From: Chlorops oryzae
Taxonomy: Eukaryota > Arthropoda > Insecta > Diptera > Chloropidae
DNA: 64,000 bases
Assembly (NCBI GenBank): GCA_020466095.1
Contig: CM035808.1
Span: 24,386,796-24,450,795 of the forward strand
Direction of reading: 5' to 3'
In this document: positions 1 to 12,058 of the stretch, in pieces
Numbering within the stretch: the stretch's first letter is position 1
Layout: the number at the start of each line of letters is the position of its first letter
Translations under genes and position numbers: made by a program
Notes under the pieces: model-generated
What the model was told of the DNA's origin: nothing
Databases searched by the model: none
Seen by the model: the letters and a program-made list of their open reading frames with translations, nothing else

Positions 1-852
1 CTTCATCTTCCACCGCAGTGCATAGAATGCCAAAGGGCAAATGTACCCTACTCGAAGAAGGAATAAAAAATATTAAAAAAAAACTAAAAACAAAAAACCA
101 GGGAAAACTTTATGAAAAACTAAGCGCGACGAAAAAGTAAATCGGCAAGAAAAATATTGAAGATGCAGCAGCGGCGAGCAAACAATACAGACGCATAATT
201 AAATGCGAAAAGTAAAAACTAGAAGCAAAGGCAAAAAAAAAAGTAAAAGAGAGACAGGAAAAAGTTGAATGCACAAAAAGGGGAAATGTCAAACTTCAGT
301 ACACATACTTACCCACAGATACATATACATATTATCACATTTCGGGTACAGCACTCTAGCGACAACAATCGCAGAAGTTCCATCTCCAAGCCAAGCCGTG
401 CCAGTAAATATTCTGCTGGCGTGATAAATTTAGCATCGTAAGACAACATTGCAGCTGTGAAATTTATCGTTGAACGCGACATTCATATCAAAAATTTGCT
501 TCTACAGCACATTTTCTATTATCCCTCCATTATTTCTATTTGGTTTTTTTCTTCTTTTTCTTTTTTGAACTCCTCATTTTGCAAACTCATTTTAATGGCT
601 TCAGTTTTGAAGCTCATTGAATTGTTTTGCTTTGATATCGTATGGTACTCGGTTCATCCGATTACTGCAGCCTTTGCAGAAACGTTTTTCGAGAAACGTT
701 TTTACTTGACAACACTAATTTACGCTCGACCACATTCTAGACTTCAATATACATATATGTACGTATGTACTTCTTAACCGTTTGTCTTAGATTACACATT
801 CATTTAACATGGTTCTCGGAAAACTTCAGCTTCCGAAGGCGAAGACTAAATC

Positions 853-905
853 AACTCGACTCAACTCGACTCGCCTCAACTCGCCTCGACGACTTGCCTC
901 GAAAG
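853..905. repeat. 5-10-bp minisatellite (CTCGA/CTCAA)
   Basis: Tandem CAACTCGACT / CGCCTCAACT units. Confidence 0.8.
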
Positions 906-1624
906 TTCCAAGTTCTAAGACATTGTCATAATTATGTGACTTCGTATAGTATTCCAAACTCTTTGTAAAAGTCATTATTTCAATTGACATTAATTTTTGT
1001 CGTTTAAAGTCGATTCGGAGCCCTTTTATGTGTGCTCCGTGGAGCGAGTTAGCTGCTTGCTGCGTCATCAACTTTATTTTTATGTCACTCAATCCATACG
1101 TACGTACGTACGTAGAACAAAGCATTCTTTGCATCTTTTATGCTTATTAACTCCTCCCCCCCTCCCTCCGGCGTTCTATTACTCTTTCCCCGCCACTTTT
1201 GCTCGATCTCTTTGCCAGTGTTTTTCTCGTTGCAGTGCATTTTGGTTTTTGTTCCCCCCTGTGGAATTTCGTGGAACAAAATTTTTCTATAATTTTTGTA
1301 ATTAATAAGGCATCAGCATTGAGTTGAGCGTGATATTATAAACGTTGGAGGATGAATGACAATAGTGTGTGTGATAAAATGGCGATATATCGAAGAATGT
1401 TGTTATGAAAGTCTCATTAATTTGAAAGCAAGACGGGAAAATAAGAAGAAATCTTTTCGCTTTATTGTTTATGAAAATCTATTCACTTCGATTGAACCTA
1501 TTGTGTGAAAGTTGTGGATCTAAGTGAAAATACTTAGACTTCTTAAAATTAGTTCGAAGGATGAAAGACTCTACTTCCTTAAATTAATAGACAACAATTT
1601 TTTCTGGACGATCATATTCAATTA

Positions 1625-1945
1625 CAGTCGAAATCGATTTTAATAGACCCGGTTATAACAGACTATCACATATAGAAGACAAAGCTTCCGGTCTCTCCGA
1701 TAGTAATGGGAATAGTGCATAGGAATTCGTATATAAGAGACATCTTTTGTAGTAGATATATTGCCTAAAAATACACGTTTGGAAGTCCCCACAGCCCGAT
1801 ATATCGTTTTTAACAGACAAATGACTGATTCCTTTTTTTTTTAATATTTCGCGGGCAATTACTGCCAATAACAGAATGTCTACTATAGATGATATATTTA
1901 TGTATCGTATATAGCAGACTGTGTTTATAACAGTCGTGTTTCTGC
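1625..1945. mobile_element. possible pogo-like element, degraded
   Basis: Begins TA-CAGTCGAAATCGATT, like the end of the MITE at 16460-16590. GGTTATAACAGACT near the left is roughly mirrored by AGACTGTGTTTATAACAGTCG near 1916-1938. The right terminus is not clear. Confidence 0.3.
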
Positions 1946-3624
1946 GTTTCTGCCGACAGATTCCTAGGGGGAAATATCACTTGATAACGGCGGAACTCAT
2001 GTTAAAAGTCCAATGTAGAATTGATAAAATGGTACAATTGCTGCCAGATAAAATATCTAACTGAATGTTATCAGGAAAATGGTAGATCTTGCAACCAAAC
2101 ATATTGATAACGCACCCCACTTGAGTCAAGCAATTGATTCCATGTATTTATATGCATTTTGTATAGAATTTGTTGGTCAAAAAAGTTTGGTTTAAAAAAT
2201 TGTGTTCAGTCAAAGGCTAATGGAGTCTTAAAGCTTTGCTACCCAAAGTTATGCAGACATTTAACCCCCTTGAACATAATTTTCTATTCATTTTTAAGTA
2301 CCTACATATTTAAAGTTTTCCTCCACTAGCAAGCCTTTGAGTCAAATTAAATTTCCGCAACAATTTTTTCTAAGGTTTGCCTTCCTCTAAGATTGGTAAA
2401 AAAAAAAATAATGCAAGACTCGAATTAATTAGTGCCCATTTTCTTCATTTTTTAAAGAACATTCGGAAAAAGAGTAAAATTTTTTAAAGTAATCTTCTCT
2501 GAATCATTTCACGGTATATTTTATGATTTCATCAATCGCCCAACCATCGTCATTTTCTCCATCAATCTAGAATGAAGCATAAGTTTTTTTAAGATTTTAA
2601 TTCTCTCATCTCGGCAGTCTTATCATCAATTTCCTTTCACTGCTGGATTACAGCTATTAAAACGATTGCGAAAAGTGCAAATGCTCCCTAACGTCGAGGT
2701 ACTCCAACGTGCAATACTCCCATCCGAATATAGCAATTTGCATGGAATGCATTGTCGGTTGCTATTCTCTTGTTTTCGCTCTGCTCCGCTTCGCTCCGTC
2801 CGTCCTATCGTTGGCTGTTTTGTTCAGTGTTCAGAGTATCGTATTTTGAACGATTCAATCTTAGTGGGAATATTAAAAATCTATTTGATGAAGTCTTAAA
2901 TAAGCTTAGATAGCAAAGCGTGGGTAGTTAAAAGGCACGCTAAAATGGGTCAAATTGTCTGCAACAAGACTTAATCGGGCTTATACTTTCGAAGATGTTC
3001 TTTCAACTTCTGTTCCTTTTATTCATTGAAAAATGTTGCAGCTTTTGCTATAAGCCACACTACAACGGCGATGACACAGTCGCGGGCGCCATCAACGTCG
3101 ATGATTATGGTGATGGTGATCATCATCAACACGATGAAGATGATAATCATGTTGATGATGTTGATAGGGCAGCCTAAATGGCGAGCTGAGGCAGTAGCAT
3201 CAGACAACACAATGGGCATTTCTCCCTCTTCTTCCACACAACTTGGGTCGAACCAGAACAACTGACGATGTAACAACTAAAGTGAGTAGTGTAATCAAGC
3301 ATTGGTGCGTAACTACCCGATCGAGTGGCGTAGTTGGCCAACTATTCCTCAAACGAAGTCTCTCTCTGCCAATTCCGGCTTCCAGCATTGCATTTTATGG
3401 GCTTTCGCCCGCCCGCTCGCTCGCTCCTAGTGCTGCCAACTCTTGCTGTTTCCCATGATTCCTTTGCGTCTTCGATAGTGCCATCGGCGGCATGAGAACG
3501 AACTATTATTTTCCACATCGTTTCCTTTTTGCTTGAACTGCGACAGTGACTGCGACCGCTTTTTTGATTACGATGAAACTGCTGCGACAATGCCATGCTG
3601 AATGCTGCACACTGTGCACTTGTT

Positions 3625-3710
3625 GCCGCCTTACCAAGCCAAGCCATGCCATACCGTACCGTGCCGTGTCTTGTCGTGCCGCGCCGTGGCTTGTCTTGCC
3701 TGGTATCGGC
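3625..3710. repeat. imperfect CGTGC/CATGC repeat
   Basis: Runs of GCCATGCCATACCGTACCGTGCCGTG-like 5-bp units; a similar CCTCGCCTCGCTCCG tract lies at 3845-3885. Confidence 0.7.
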
Positions 3711-4695
3711 ATTCCATGGGAATCACTTGCTGCTGCATGCATCAAATCGTCCTGAAAGTGCAAATTTTTGTTTTCTTCTTTCCCATTTCCAGTGTTTTTT
3801 CTTTTGTGTGGATTTCTTCCTTCTTTTTTTTTCGTTAAGTTTTCCCAGCCTCGCCTCGCTCCGCCTTGCCTCGCCAGGCACCACCTCTTTATGTTGTTTT
3901 TAATAAAAATGTTGAATGGATGTGATTGGTCTTGGCTGGGAATTTGCATGTTGACGTGCGTTTGTTTGTTTTTTCGCTCCTTTTCTTTTGAGCGTGGCAT
4001 AATAAAGTGTTTTCAGAAATTCTATTTTCCCTTCCACTTTCTGATATGTTTATCAATAAAATTTTTGTTCTGAAATGACGGAAAAATCGTATTTTTATTG
4101 TTGGAATTTTTTACTCAAAAGACGATTTGCGCTGTAAGTCGCCAATTCCCACCGATGTCTCTCTCGTCGGATGGAACATCGAGTGAGACAAATGAGAGGA
4201 AAAGAAAACTTATTTCACTCCCATGCATAATCATCGTTGGGTGTGCCTTATATCCTTGTAAGATAATTTCCAAGAATGCCAAAAAAAAACAAAAAACCAT
4301 TCGGATTGTTTTGATTTTTAGAGATTTGAATGATTCAATTTATGATGATTAAACATTCGGAACAATCTTTTTTTATACATATGTGGGTAGTTCCGTGCGA
4401 AACGATCACACCCGTGGCAGCCATTTTGAACGAAAATTGCGTAAATTTAGTGCTTAACTATTGTGAGTGCCATGCGTGGGATCGTGTTCATTGAATTTCC
4501 CTTTTCCATTCAATTAAAATCATCTTTTACATTAGGCGTCTGCAAGCCATAGCATATTTATGCGTGATCACTTGAGATCCATTTCTCACGCTGCACAGTG
4601 TAACGAGTCAATGCATATGTTGAACAAAACTTTAAGGAATTGCCATGGAGCAATGAAATTTGAGATGGATATTTCTTTGAATCTTCTTCTTGCGT

Positions 4696-4863
4696 ATTCA
4701 AATATCCCGGCGTATCCCGGGGTCCGCAAAACGTGACCAGCTTCTCCATTTTGTTCTATCGGTTGCATTATCCGAGGTAAGTCCTACAGCCTCGAGGTCC
4801 CATTTTACTGTATCCATCCAACGCTGTTTCGGACGCCCTCGCTGTCTGCAGCCTTGAATTTCC
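4696..4863 (-). pseudogene. tail of a non-LTR retrotransposon reverse transcriptase ORF
   Basis: The minus strand reads CRQRGRPKQRWMDTV, KWDLEAVGL, DRTKWRSW and FADPG before a TGA. The pattern RGRPK.RW.D.V..DL...G....DR..WR.....ADP is the common C-terminus of LINE-type ORFs in animals. Only this short tail remains, consistent with a badly truncated or decayed copy. Confidence 0.6.
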
Positions 4864-7680
4864 AGTGCGTAGCCTTCCTTTACAAAAATCTATTCATTTG
4901 AATATTTCTTTGAACTGATATAAGAAAATTTGGAACAAATTTGAAAATTTCAACCGTCCCATCAAACCAAACCCCCCACCTCTAATAAGAGGCATCCCAA
5001 CTATTGAATTTTTCAAACTTAAAACTTCATTTTCAATACACGGATTCCTGCCTTCCTTCAAAATGATGAAAATGTATAATATGGGTAGGTTTCCACGCCC
5101 ATTTCCTGTGCCACGCCCCCTCAAAGCTATCGGATACACCAAATTTCGAACCGCCGCGTGCTGTAATCTCAGCTTGTGCTTCCACATTCGAGAAGGAATC
5201 ATGTCTGCAGCTATTTTCCTTGAATTTAAGCTCCTTTGATACTGCTTTTAATTTGCCTTAGCTTTTTCACCCCCCTTTTTTTTTGGTCATCTCGTTTCGT
5301 CTATTCGTTGTAATCGCGTGCGCGCGCGCTCATTTAAAGCTTTAAGGGAAAAATAAAAAGTTATTTTTATTAAAAATTTAATTGGAAAAAAATTCCTCCA
5401 GTTGAGACTGAGACCGGTAAGCCGTGAACAGAGTTTTAATGCTATCTATATCAAATACTGCGCAAAATAAATTCGGCAATAAAAACGGTGATAGTTTCAT
5501 AAAAATAACGACGCGTGTTGAATGCGATTTTATGGCACATCCGAACGGACGACACTGTGTGCGGTGTACACACCGAGCGCAATCTAATGGACTACAACAA
5601 TAAAATCCAATAATACGGAAAAAGTGGAATTAAAAACAAAACAAAAGCGGAAGTGAAAATAAAATATAAAAAAAAAACAGGAAAAAAAATTGAAAACAAG
5701 AAAATGCATTTAGAAAATGTCATCACCAACAGAGGGTGAGCATCCCTCAGACATGCTCTCGCTAAATATTTTTTGGCAGTGCACAACCATACACACAAGC
5801 CCGCACACCGACTCATCCAATGTGTTGGCAAAAAAGTTTCGCAGGAAACGATATGAGAGGAAACGCGTGACATTTCCAGAAGAAGAAAAAAGAAGAAAAA
5901 AATAAATAAATAAACAAATAAAAAGTAATGTTTTCCCCCGCTTCCCAGCACAGCTGCTGTTGTTTTGAAAAACTTTTACGGATAAATTTTCGATGATATT
6001 CATCGAATGTGCTATACAAAATACTTTTAAAAAAATTGAGAAAAATTTCAATTTTCAATATCACTGTTTCGCCTAAAAGTAGACTACACTCCCGTGTTTC
6101 CCCAAAGAGTGAACCCTTGTTTTTTGTCTCAGCCGAACAAGTGCAACCAAGTATGAGAGGAAAAATGATGTCATCGTTGCTGGCAGTTTGTTTTCTCTCT
6201 CACAATAGTTATTTCTCAAACGGTACTAAAATGATTTGATGACCCAAAAGGAAATATCACCATTTATGACAGTATCTATTACATTGTTGCTATATGCACA
6301 AAGACCAATTTAGATCAGGAGGCAATGAGTTTGTGTAAATAGGTGTACATAAACTGCTTAAAGAACCGCCGCAATCAGATGACGGTCGACGGAAAAATTA
6401 AAACAAACCCAAACAAACAAAAAAATAAAATCTGAAAATACTATTTCCAAAATACTTATATTCTGAACATCGCATATCCGTTAGTGATATCTTTTATTCG
6501 GTAGATCATGTTCAAAATTAATAAAACTCTGCTGTGCCGCAAAATATACTCGCCAGCAGAATTAAAAAAGAAAACTCTAATTTCACAGATTTGTTAACAA
6601 TTTTCCTGACCATTTTGGTTTATTTTTATTTTTTCACCAGAACTGGTCTCAACTCGTTGGGGCTTGTCGTAAAAATTTGTCCCGTGAGTCTTTCGACCTA
6701 TCAGTGGTCCCTCAGCTTCAATCGTTATTTCCTAATGGGATGATTATTCCTGCGTAAACATTAAGATTATATGCTTTTAATAACAATAAACAAAAAGACT
6801 TTTCGCATAAATAAAAAAGAATATCAAACTTCATCCCAGCATCATCCACTCCATAAAGCGGATATCCTTCTCTCCCAGCCACTCCCTACATTCCACATAT
6901 CATGCCAACGATATAAAACGGTAATATATGAATATGTGTGTGTGTAACTGTATTGAAGTGTTTATTTCTTTTAAGAGCTTTAAGGCGCTTAATACGTTGA
7001 ATGACTTTCAGAAATCCACCTGCGCATCTATTTCATCACTTCTGCTTGGAAATGTCTCTCTATCTCTCTTTCGCTCTCTTTGTCAAGCCTTTTCAAAACT
7101 TTACAGATTATCAGGCACTCATTGTCATTGCCTTTAAATGATGTCTCAGCTTTGAATTGTCAAAGTTTTATCCTTTGGAGAAGAATAAATATTCCTCGAA
7201 TTTTTAAAGAAACATTTTGTCGAAAGCATTTTTCGAAGCTTTTACGATTCCCAAAGGATTTTATATTAAATTTTTGTTTATCTGATTTTTTAAATCGCCC
7301 CAAATTCAATGCGCTTTGCATTGAGTGTTGAAGACGAATAGATTTGAAAAGGATTAAATTGTACTTATAAAAGATTGCTTCGAATAAAATATTTTCATTT
7401 TCATTGAAATTTTTGCAAATATTTCAGTTTCTTCATTTTAAATAATCTCTTAAGAATGAATTCCATTTAAAGTTGAAAAAAAAAAAAAATGGAAATCAAT
7501 CAAGCTTCGTTAGTCCAAATTACCATTTTTGCAAGTCCAATTTTTTCCTTGAAGTTAACGGAAGACTTAAAAAACATTTCTTCTACATCTACAACATTTC
7601 AAGATAATTGCTTACAAATTTCAAGGAAGTCGCACTAAAACTAACGAAAGTAGAGTGCTTCATAGCGAGTGCCTCAAAAT
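4864..7680. other. intron, no gene seen
   Basis: AT-rich; poly-A-like runs near 5630-5700 and 5880-5925. No repeat family or coding signal recognised. Confidence 0.5.
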
Positions 7681-7688
7681 GCTGTATG

Positions 7689-9048
7689 CAGAGCCGGATT
7701 AAGGTTGCCGGGGGCCCGGGGGCCAGAGAATGGTGGTGGCCCCTCTGTTAATTGAAAGATATAGGATGAAATTTCACACAATAGCAGAAAATGAGTTTGT
7801 AGAAAGGTTATCAATTATATGAATGAAAATATTTTTCAACGTTCACATTTTGTTTATTTAACAGTTTTCATAAAATATTTTTTTTTATTCAGCGTCTTTT
7901 CAACCAATATAAACTTTTCTCGATTTTATCCTAGCGAATTCTTCAATGAGAGTTTCAAACGATAATTTTTTTAATATGTCGCTTTCGATACTCAAAATCA
8001 TCAAACTAGTCAGACAAACAGTTTTTTTCCAGTTAGTTAAAAAATAGCAGTTTTATTCTCGAATAAGAAGTGTAGTTTTCTTAAAAAAATGTTTCTGTCT
8101 CAGAAATTCGTATGATAAGAAAGGTTACTAATAGAAAAAAAATACAAGTTGTTTGTCAGAGACATGATATTTGAATTTCACTTGCTCGCACAGAATTTCG
8201 GAGAACCTCACCAACAGTTGAAAACAACTTCTGGTAGGTATATGTTCACAAGTAGTGGACTATTATTCCCAGATCAGGGGAATTATTTTTTCTCTGCTCG
8301 GTGAGGACAAATGGAACATAAATTTTTTTTGATCTTTTTGCGCACGACCACAGAACATGTAATTCAAATTCGGTTAAAAATGTACGGAAAAAATTCCGCT
8401 CGATTTTTGCTAACCGCAAGATATGCATTTTTCTCCGCTGTCCAACTTCAAAATCTGCTAGATCTAGCCGAAAATCTGCTGATCAGGCATCACTGCTTTT
8501 TATAATGATCCTTCAGACTTATTTCGTTATACTTGTTTCCACGACATACATATGGCAATTTCACCACATAGAATACTTATGGCCTTATTGGAATTTTTCA
8601 AATATAGAAATATTGGAAGTAATAAAGAAGTTATGAAGAGTTGAAAATTGCTTCGACGTATTGTCTCAGTAAGGGCGAAAGGGTTAAAATAAATCGTCAT
8701 AAAATCACTTACTCCGCAACACAAATCTGCTGCTCCACGAAAAAGCGGTCAAGTGCGAGTCTGAGTAGAGCAAATATTATAAAATAAAATTTACTATGTA
8801 GCATATTTTCACTAAACGACAGATTGATTGTTGGCAAAAGTACGTTTTGTGATTGATAAAAGGGTTTTTCAATTCTTAAGTCCTGAATAACCGTATAAAC
8901 AAGTGAAAATTTTAAGAGAGTAGTTTCTGAATATCTTGAAAACTATAATAAATAAAAAAAATTTATTTGATCACTGCTGGTGGGGGCCCCCACGTGGTGG
9001 AGGCCCGGTGCCACTGGCCCCCCTGGCCCCCCCTATAATCCGGCCCTG
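7689..9048. mobile_element. decayed hAT DNA transposon with 8-bp target duplication
   Basis: Inverted ends CAGAGCCGGATTA (left) and CAGGGCCGGATTA (right, reverse complement), each followed by G/C-rich GGGGGCCC stretches. Flanked by the 8-bp repeat GCTGTATG at 7681-7688 and 9049-9056, the signature size for hAT. A fragment of hAT transposase C-terminus is readable inside on the minus strand; the rest is decayed. Confidence 0.88.
7900..8013 (-). pseudogene. hAT transposase C-terminal fragment
   Basis: The minus-strand frame ends at TGA 7902-7900 and reads LTSLMILSIESDILKKL, then FETLIEEFARIKSRK. This is the C-terminal dimerisation tail usual in hAT transposases (SIE.D.L...FE..I.EFA..K.RK). Stops interrupt it a little upstream, so it is a fossil. 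Confidence 0.7.
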
Positions 9049-9352
9049 GCTGTATGCCCAACAAAAAAACCTTTAATCGATTTTCTGGAAAACAACATTC
9101 TCGAAGTGGTTTAAAATTATGCCTTAAAATCTACATGCCCGATCCTCTTGAATATTTGTACGCTTATCTAACATATAGTATAAATCAACAGGTACTAACG
9201 AAGAGTTTTTTTTCACCCATCAGGATGTTCACAGTACTTCAACCTTTTTCGAGGTGATTAACTACTTAATTTCATTTCATTCAAAACACACCTGTTTTTC
9301 GGCTTAGAGCCCTAACATATCTTTTAAAAAAAAAGTACTAAAATTGGTGCAG

Positions 9353-9568
9353 GAAAAACCAAAATTATCGATCCTCAAAACATTTCTATTGTTCGGAGTG
9401 TTGGGGAAAGTCGATGGGATCAAAAATGTCTTGAGTTTTGTTTTTGTTGCTTTACAACAACTTGCTGGGGTGCTGGAGATTTTAGAGATTTTGGATGCAT
9501 TGAAAAACCCAAGAGAATTTTTCGGCATAATACCCTTCGAAGCTGTCGCCGAGGATTGCAATAAATAG
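9353..9568 (+). pseudogene. relic of the nested secreted-peptide gene
   Basis: Plus-strand sequence from 9367 (ATCGATCCTCAAAACATT onwards) matches exon 1 of the nested genes almost base for base and reads ILKTFLLFGVLG. The start codon is lost (TTA in place of ATG) and the donor is destroyed (GGGAAAGTC for GGGTAAGTC). Similarity continues into former intron sequence (TCGATGGGATCA against TCGATGAGATCA), so this is a DNA-level copy, not a retrocopy. Further right, GCTTTACAACAACTTGCTGG may be the old acceptor and exon 2 start, but similarity there is weak. A chance open frame runs to TAG at 9568. Confidence 0.6.
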
Positions 9569-9621
9569 CTGTTTTCTTTTTAAAATTTGCTGTCCTGCCT
9601 TCTTTAAAAATTGTATACATT

Positions 9622-9965
9622 TAGCACAACATTTATTATTACATTTAGTACTTAATTTAGTACAGAATTTAGTACTACACTTATTACTGCGTTTGGTACT
9701 ACATTTAGCAATGTGCTTACTACTTAATTTAGTACTTAATTTAATGCTACATTTAACAACGCATTTGTCATTTAGTACTATACGTTTAGTACTTTATTTA
9801 GCAATGCATTTAGTACTTAATTTAGTACTACATTTATTACTACGTTTAATTCTACATTTAGTATTTTCTTAATTTAGTACAACATTGAATACTAAATTTA
9901 CTTAAACATACATTACTACATTTAACATTTAGTATTAAATTTTGTACCACTTTTAGTACAAAATT
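9622..9965. repeat. degenerate minisatellite, ACATTTAGTACTA-type
   Basis: About 25 imperfect repeats of a 12-15-bp unit (ACATTTAGTACTTAATTTAGTA and variants), directly right of the relic peptide gene. Confidence 0.85.
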
Positions 9966-11208
9966 CATGTCTTGTTTTAAAGAAATGTGCTTAAACAAGT
10001 GTCGACCACTCCTGGCTGATGGTTATTCATATCTGAAAAGGAGTTGAAGTACAAAATCGCGTCCTTATATTGGTTTTTTTTTTTTTTTTGCTATTGAAAT
10101 GCTTCACAAGGGATCGCTTTAAAATGGGCTTTTCCTTTTTCGTTTTCCTTCGTGGTTCGAAGAAAAACAGTTTTTATGTCGATACAACGAATGTTGCTTC
10201 ACATATTTACCTTGATTTCACTTTTCTCACAAAAATTTAATTTAATTTTTATTTTTTTATATTCTTTTTATTTATTTTTTTTTTTTTTTTTTGTATTTAA
10301 AACGCTCTTCATCCTGCGGTGAAATGCCAAAACGACGCCGCACACATCCTGCCAAGTGCGGTGGTTGCACCAAAGAAGAAAAAAAAATTGAGAAAATGGA
10401 GAAACAAATTTTTTCGCTCTTCCATCGCGAATTGAAAAGTAACTAGTGGCGTCACAAGGGATCAACTGATGGAGTGCCTGTTATCTGTTTGTTCCGTGCA
10501 GCGATAATTTGGTTCATACGATTCTGTTTCGTTTCTTTTTTTTTATTACTATGTATTCACGTTGGCGTGGCTGCGGCAATGTTGCAATTTGTTCAACATT
10601 TCTTTATTGCCATCGTTTGTTGGGCCACTAGTGGACCGACAACATAAAAAACACCAAAAACAAGAGAAATTCAAACAAAAGAAATGAATATAAAAATAAA
10701 GATAATAATGAGGAAAGTAATAAATAAAGAAGGAAATGCAACTGACTTTTTTATTGCCACTGCCGCGAAAGGAACGCGCCATGAAATGCCAATTAAGAAG
10801 CTACGAAGTCAAATTTTTTATTATTATCATTATTATTATGATAGCTGGGGCCGACTGATAATTGAGACGCAGCATTTAGACGTCTCGAGATGGATTCATA
10901 GCCGTAAAATAATATGCAAGGGCATTTTCATTATTCCATCGAGCCATGACATGCTTGCCTCAAAGAGCTTCGATTTTGAAAATTTAAGATAAGACGGATA
11001 GCGGATATCCGTTTATAAAATCTTAAGCAGATAACATTCATTCGGCCGGATAATTTATTGAATTTATTGAATTTATAGGCAATTATGTAGATTTAAATGT
11101 GGAAAAAACCAAAAAAGTTCCTAAAAAATTTCCGTTTTTTTTTACCAACATTGGACAATCAAACATACATGGCATTGGCTTGAAGAGACTTGAAAATCTG
11201 AAGGTCGA

Positions 11209-11411
11209 CCTCTGTGCCGTAGTTGGTTAAGATACCAACTAACGAAGCAAGAGGCTTTGGGTTCAATTCTCAGCTGAGGTCGTGGATGTGTGTCGTTTTT
11301 CAGTTTCTGTTTTTCTTTGTTTTCCCATTATACGTGGTATCACAACGGACCCATATGAGGCCTAAGTGATTCACCCTAAATATTGGCAGCCACATTAACC
11401 TAACCTAACCA
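11209..11411 (+). mobile_element. tRNA-derived SINE, divergent copy
   Basis: Box A TGCCGTAGTTGGTT and box B GGGTTCAATTCTC at about 11260, followed by the family tail GTGGTATCACAACGGACCC and GGCCTAAGTGATTC, ending in CCTAACCTAACC. Confidence 0.7.
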
Positions 11412-11918
11412 GCGTCTTACGAGGTGAGCCAGGAGCTACCACAACCACAACGAAGAAAGTCAATTTTTTTCAATCAGCAATTCGACAATGAAAATAAACA
11501 TTCGCAAAATTGACTCAAATGATCCGGACGATTCGCCGGATAACTTATATATGACCGGATATAACATTATACTGGACAGTTACCGGTTATCCGGTAAATC
11601 TTTAGGAAGTTTTTGGAAGTTTTGTAAGCCCTCCCAGTGAACACTTTTTCTGATTTCTAACAACTGATTGTTTGAAAAAAATTTCGAGTCTGATGGCATT
11701 CAGAAAAGGTTCCGAAATTTGTATGGAAATCGGAAAGTTTTTTCCAACAAATTTCGAAATAATTTTCTGAAATTTCGGACAGACTTCGGTTAGAATTCAA
11801 AGTGAAATACATACTTGGGAAATTATGAATTCAGACAGTGCGCTTGTTTGTCTAAAAAAATATCAGTGAGGATAAAAAGTGAATCGAGTTTCAGACTTTT
11901 TCAAGACATTTCGTATAA

Positions 11919-12058
11919 GGGGCTCTCTCCAGATCTGTCAGAAATGAAAAACTTCATATAAAAAAACGCTTCAGAATTGAATCAGAAATTTTCTGAAGCG
12001 TTTTTTTATATGAAGTTTTTCATTTCTGTTTCATTTCTGACAGAACTGGAGAGAGCCC
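11919..12058. repeat. fold-back palindrome
   Basis: GGGGCTCTCTCCAG... at 11919 is mirrored by ...CTGGAGAGAGCCC ending at 12058. The inner arms CTTCATATAAAAAAACGC and GCGTTTTTTTATATGAAG are perfectly complementary around a loop of about 17 nt. The right arm holds an extra 11-bp duplication. It would form a hairpin of about 55 bp; it is probably a MITE. Confidence 0.85.

Larger units (their letters stand above)
1..4690. other. intron, no gene seen
   Basis: AT-rich sequence with the short repeats noted, a (TACG)n run near 1098 and a GAT-rich stretch at 3065-3175. The frame at 2995 starts with a hydrophobic run (MFFQLLFLLFIEKCCSF) but then reads a GAT microsatellite, so no gene is called. Confidence 0.5.

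Noticed and set aside
2995..3177. Signal-peptide-like start followed by Asp/His-rich tail
   Set aside because: The tail is a GAT/CAT microsatellite; no donor, promoter or duplicate supports a gene.
4774..4781. GAG-GTAAGT as a second ratchet point
   Set aside because: The upstream tract is only weakly pyrimidine-rich, the acceptor would be GAG, and it lies within a LINE fragment.
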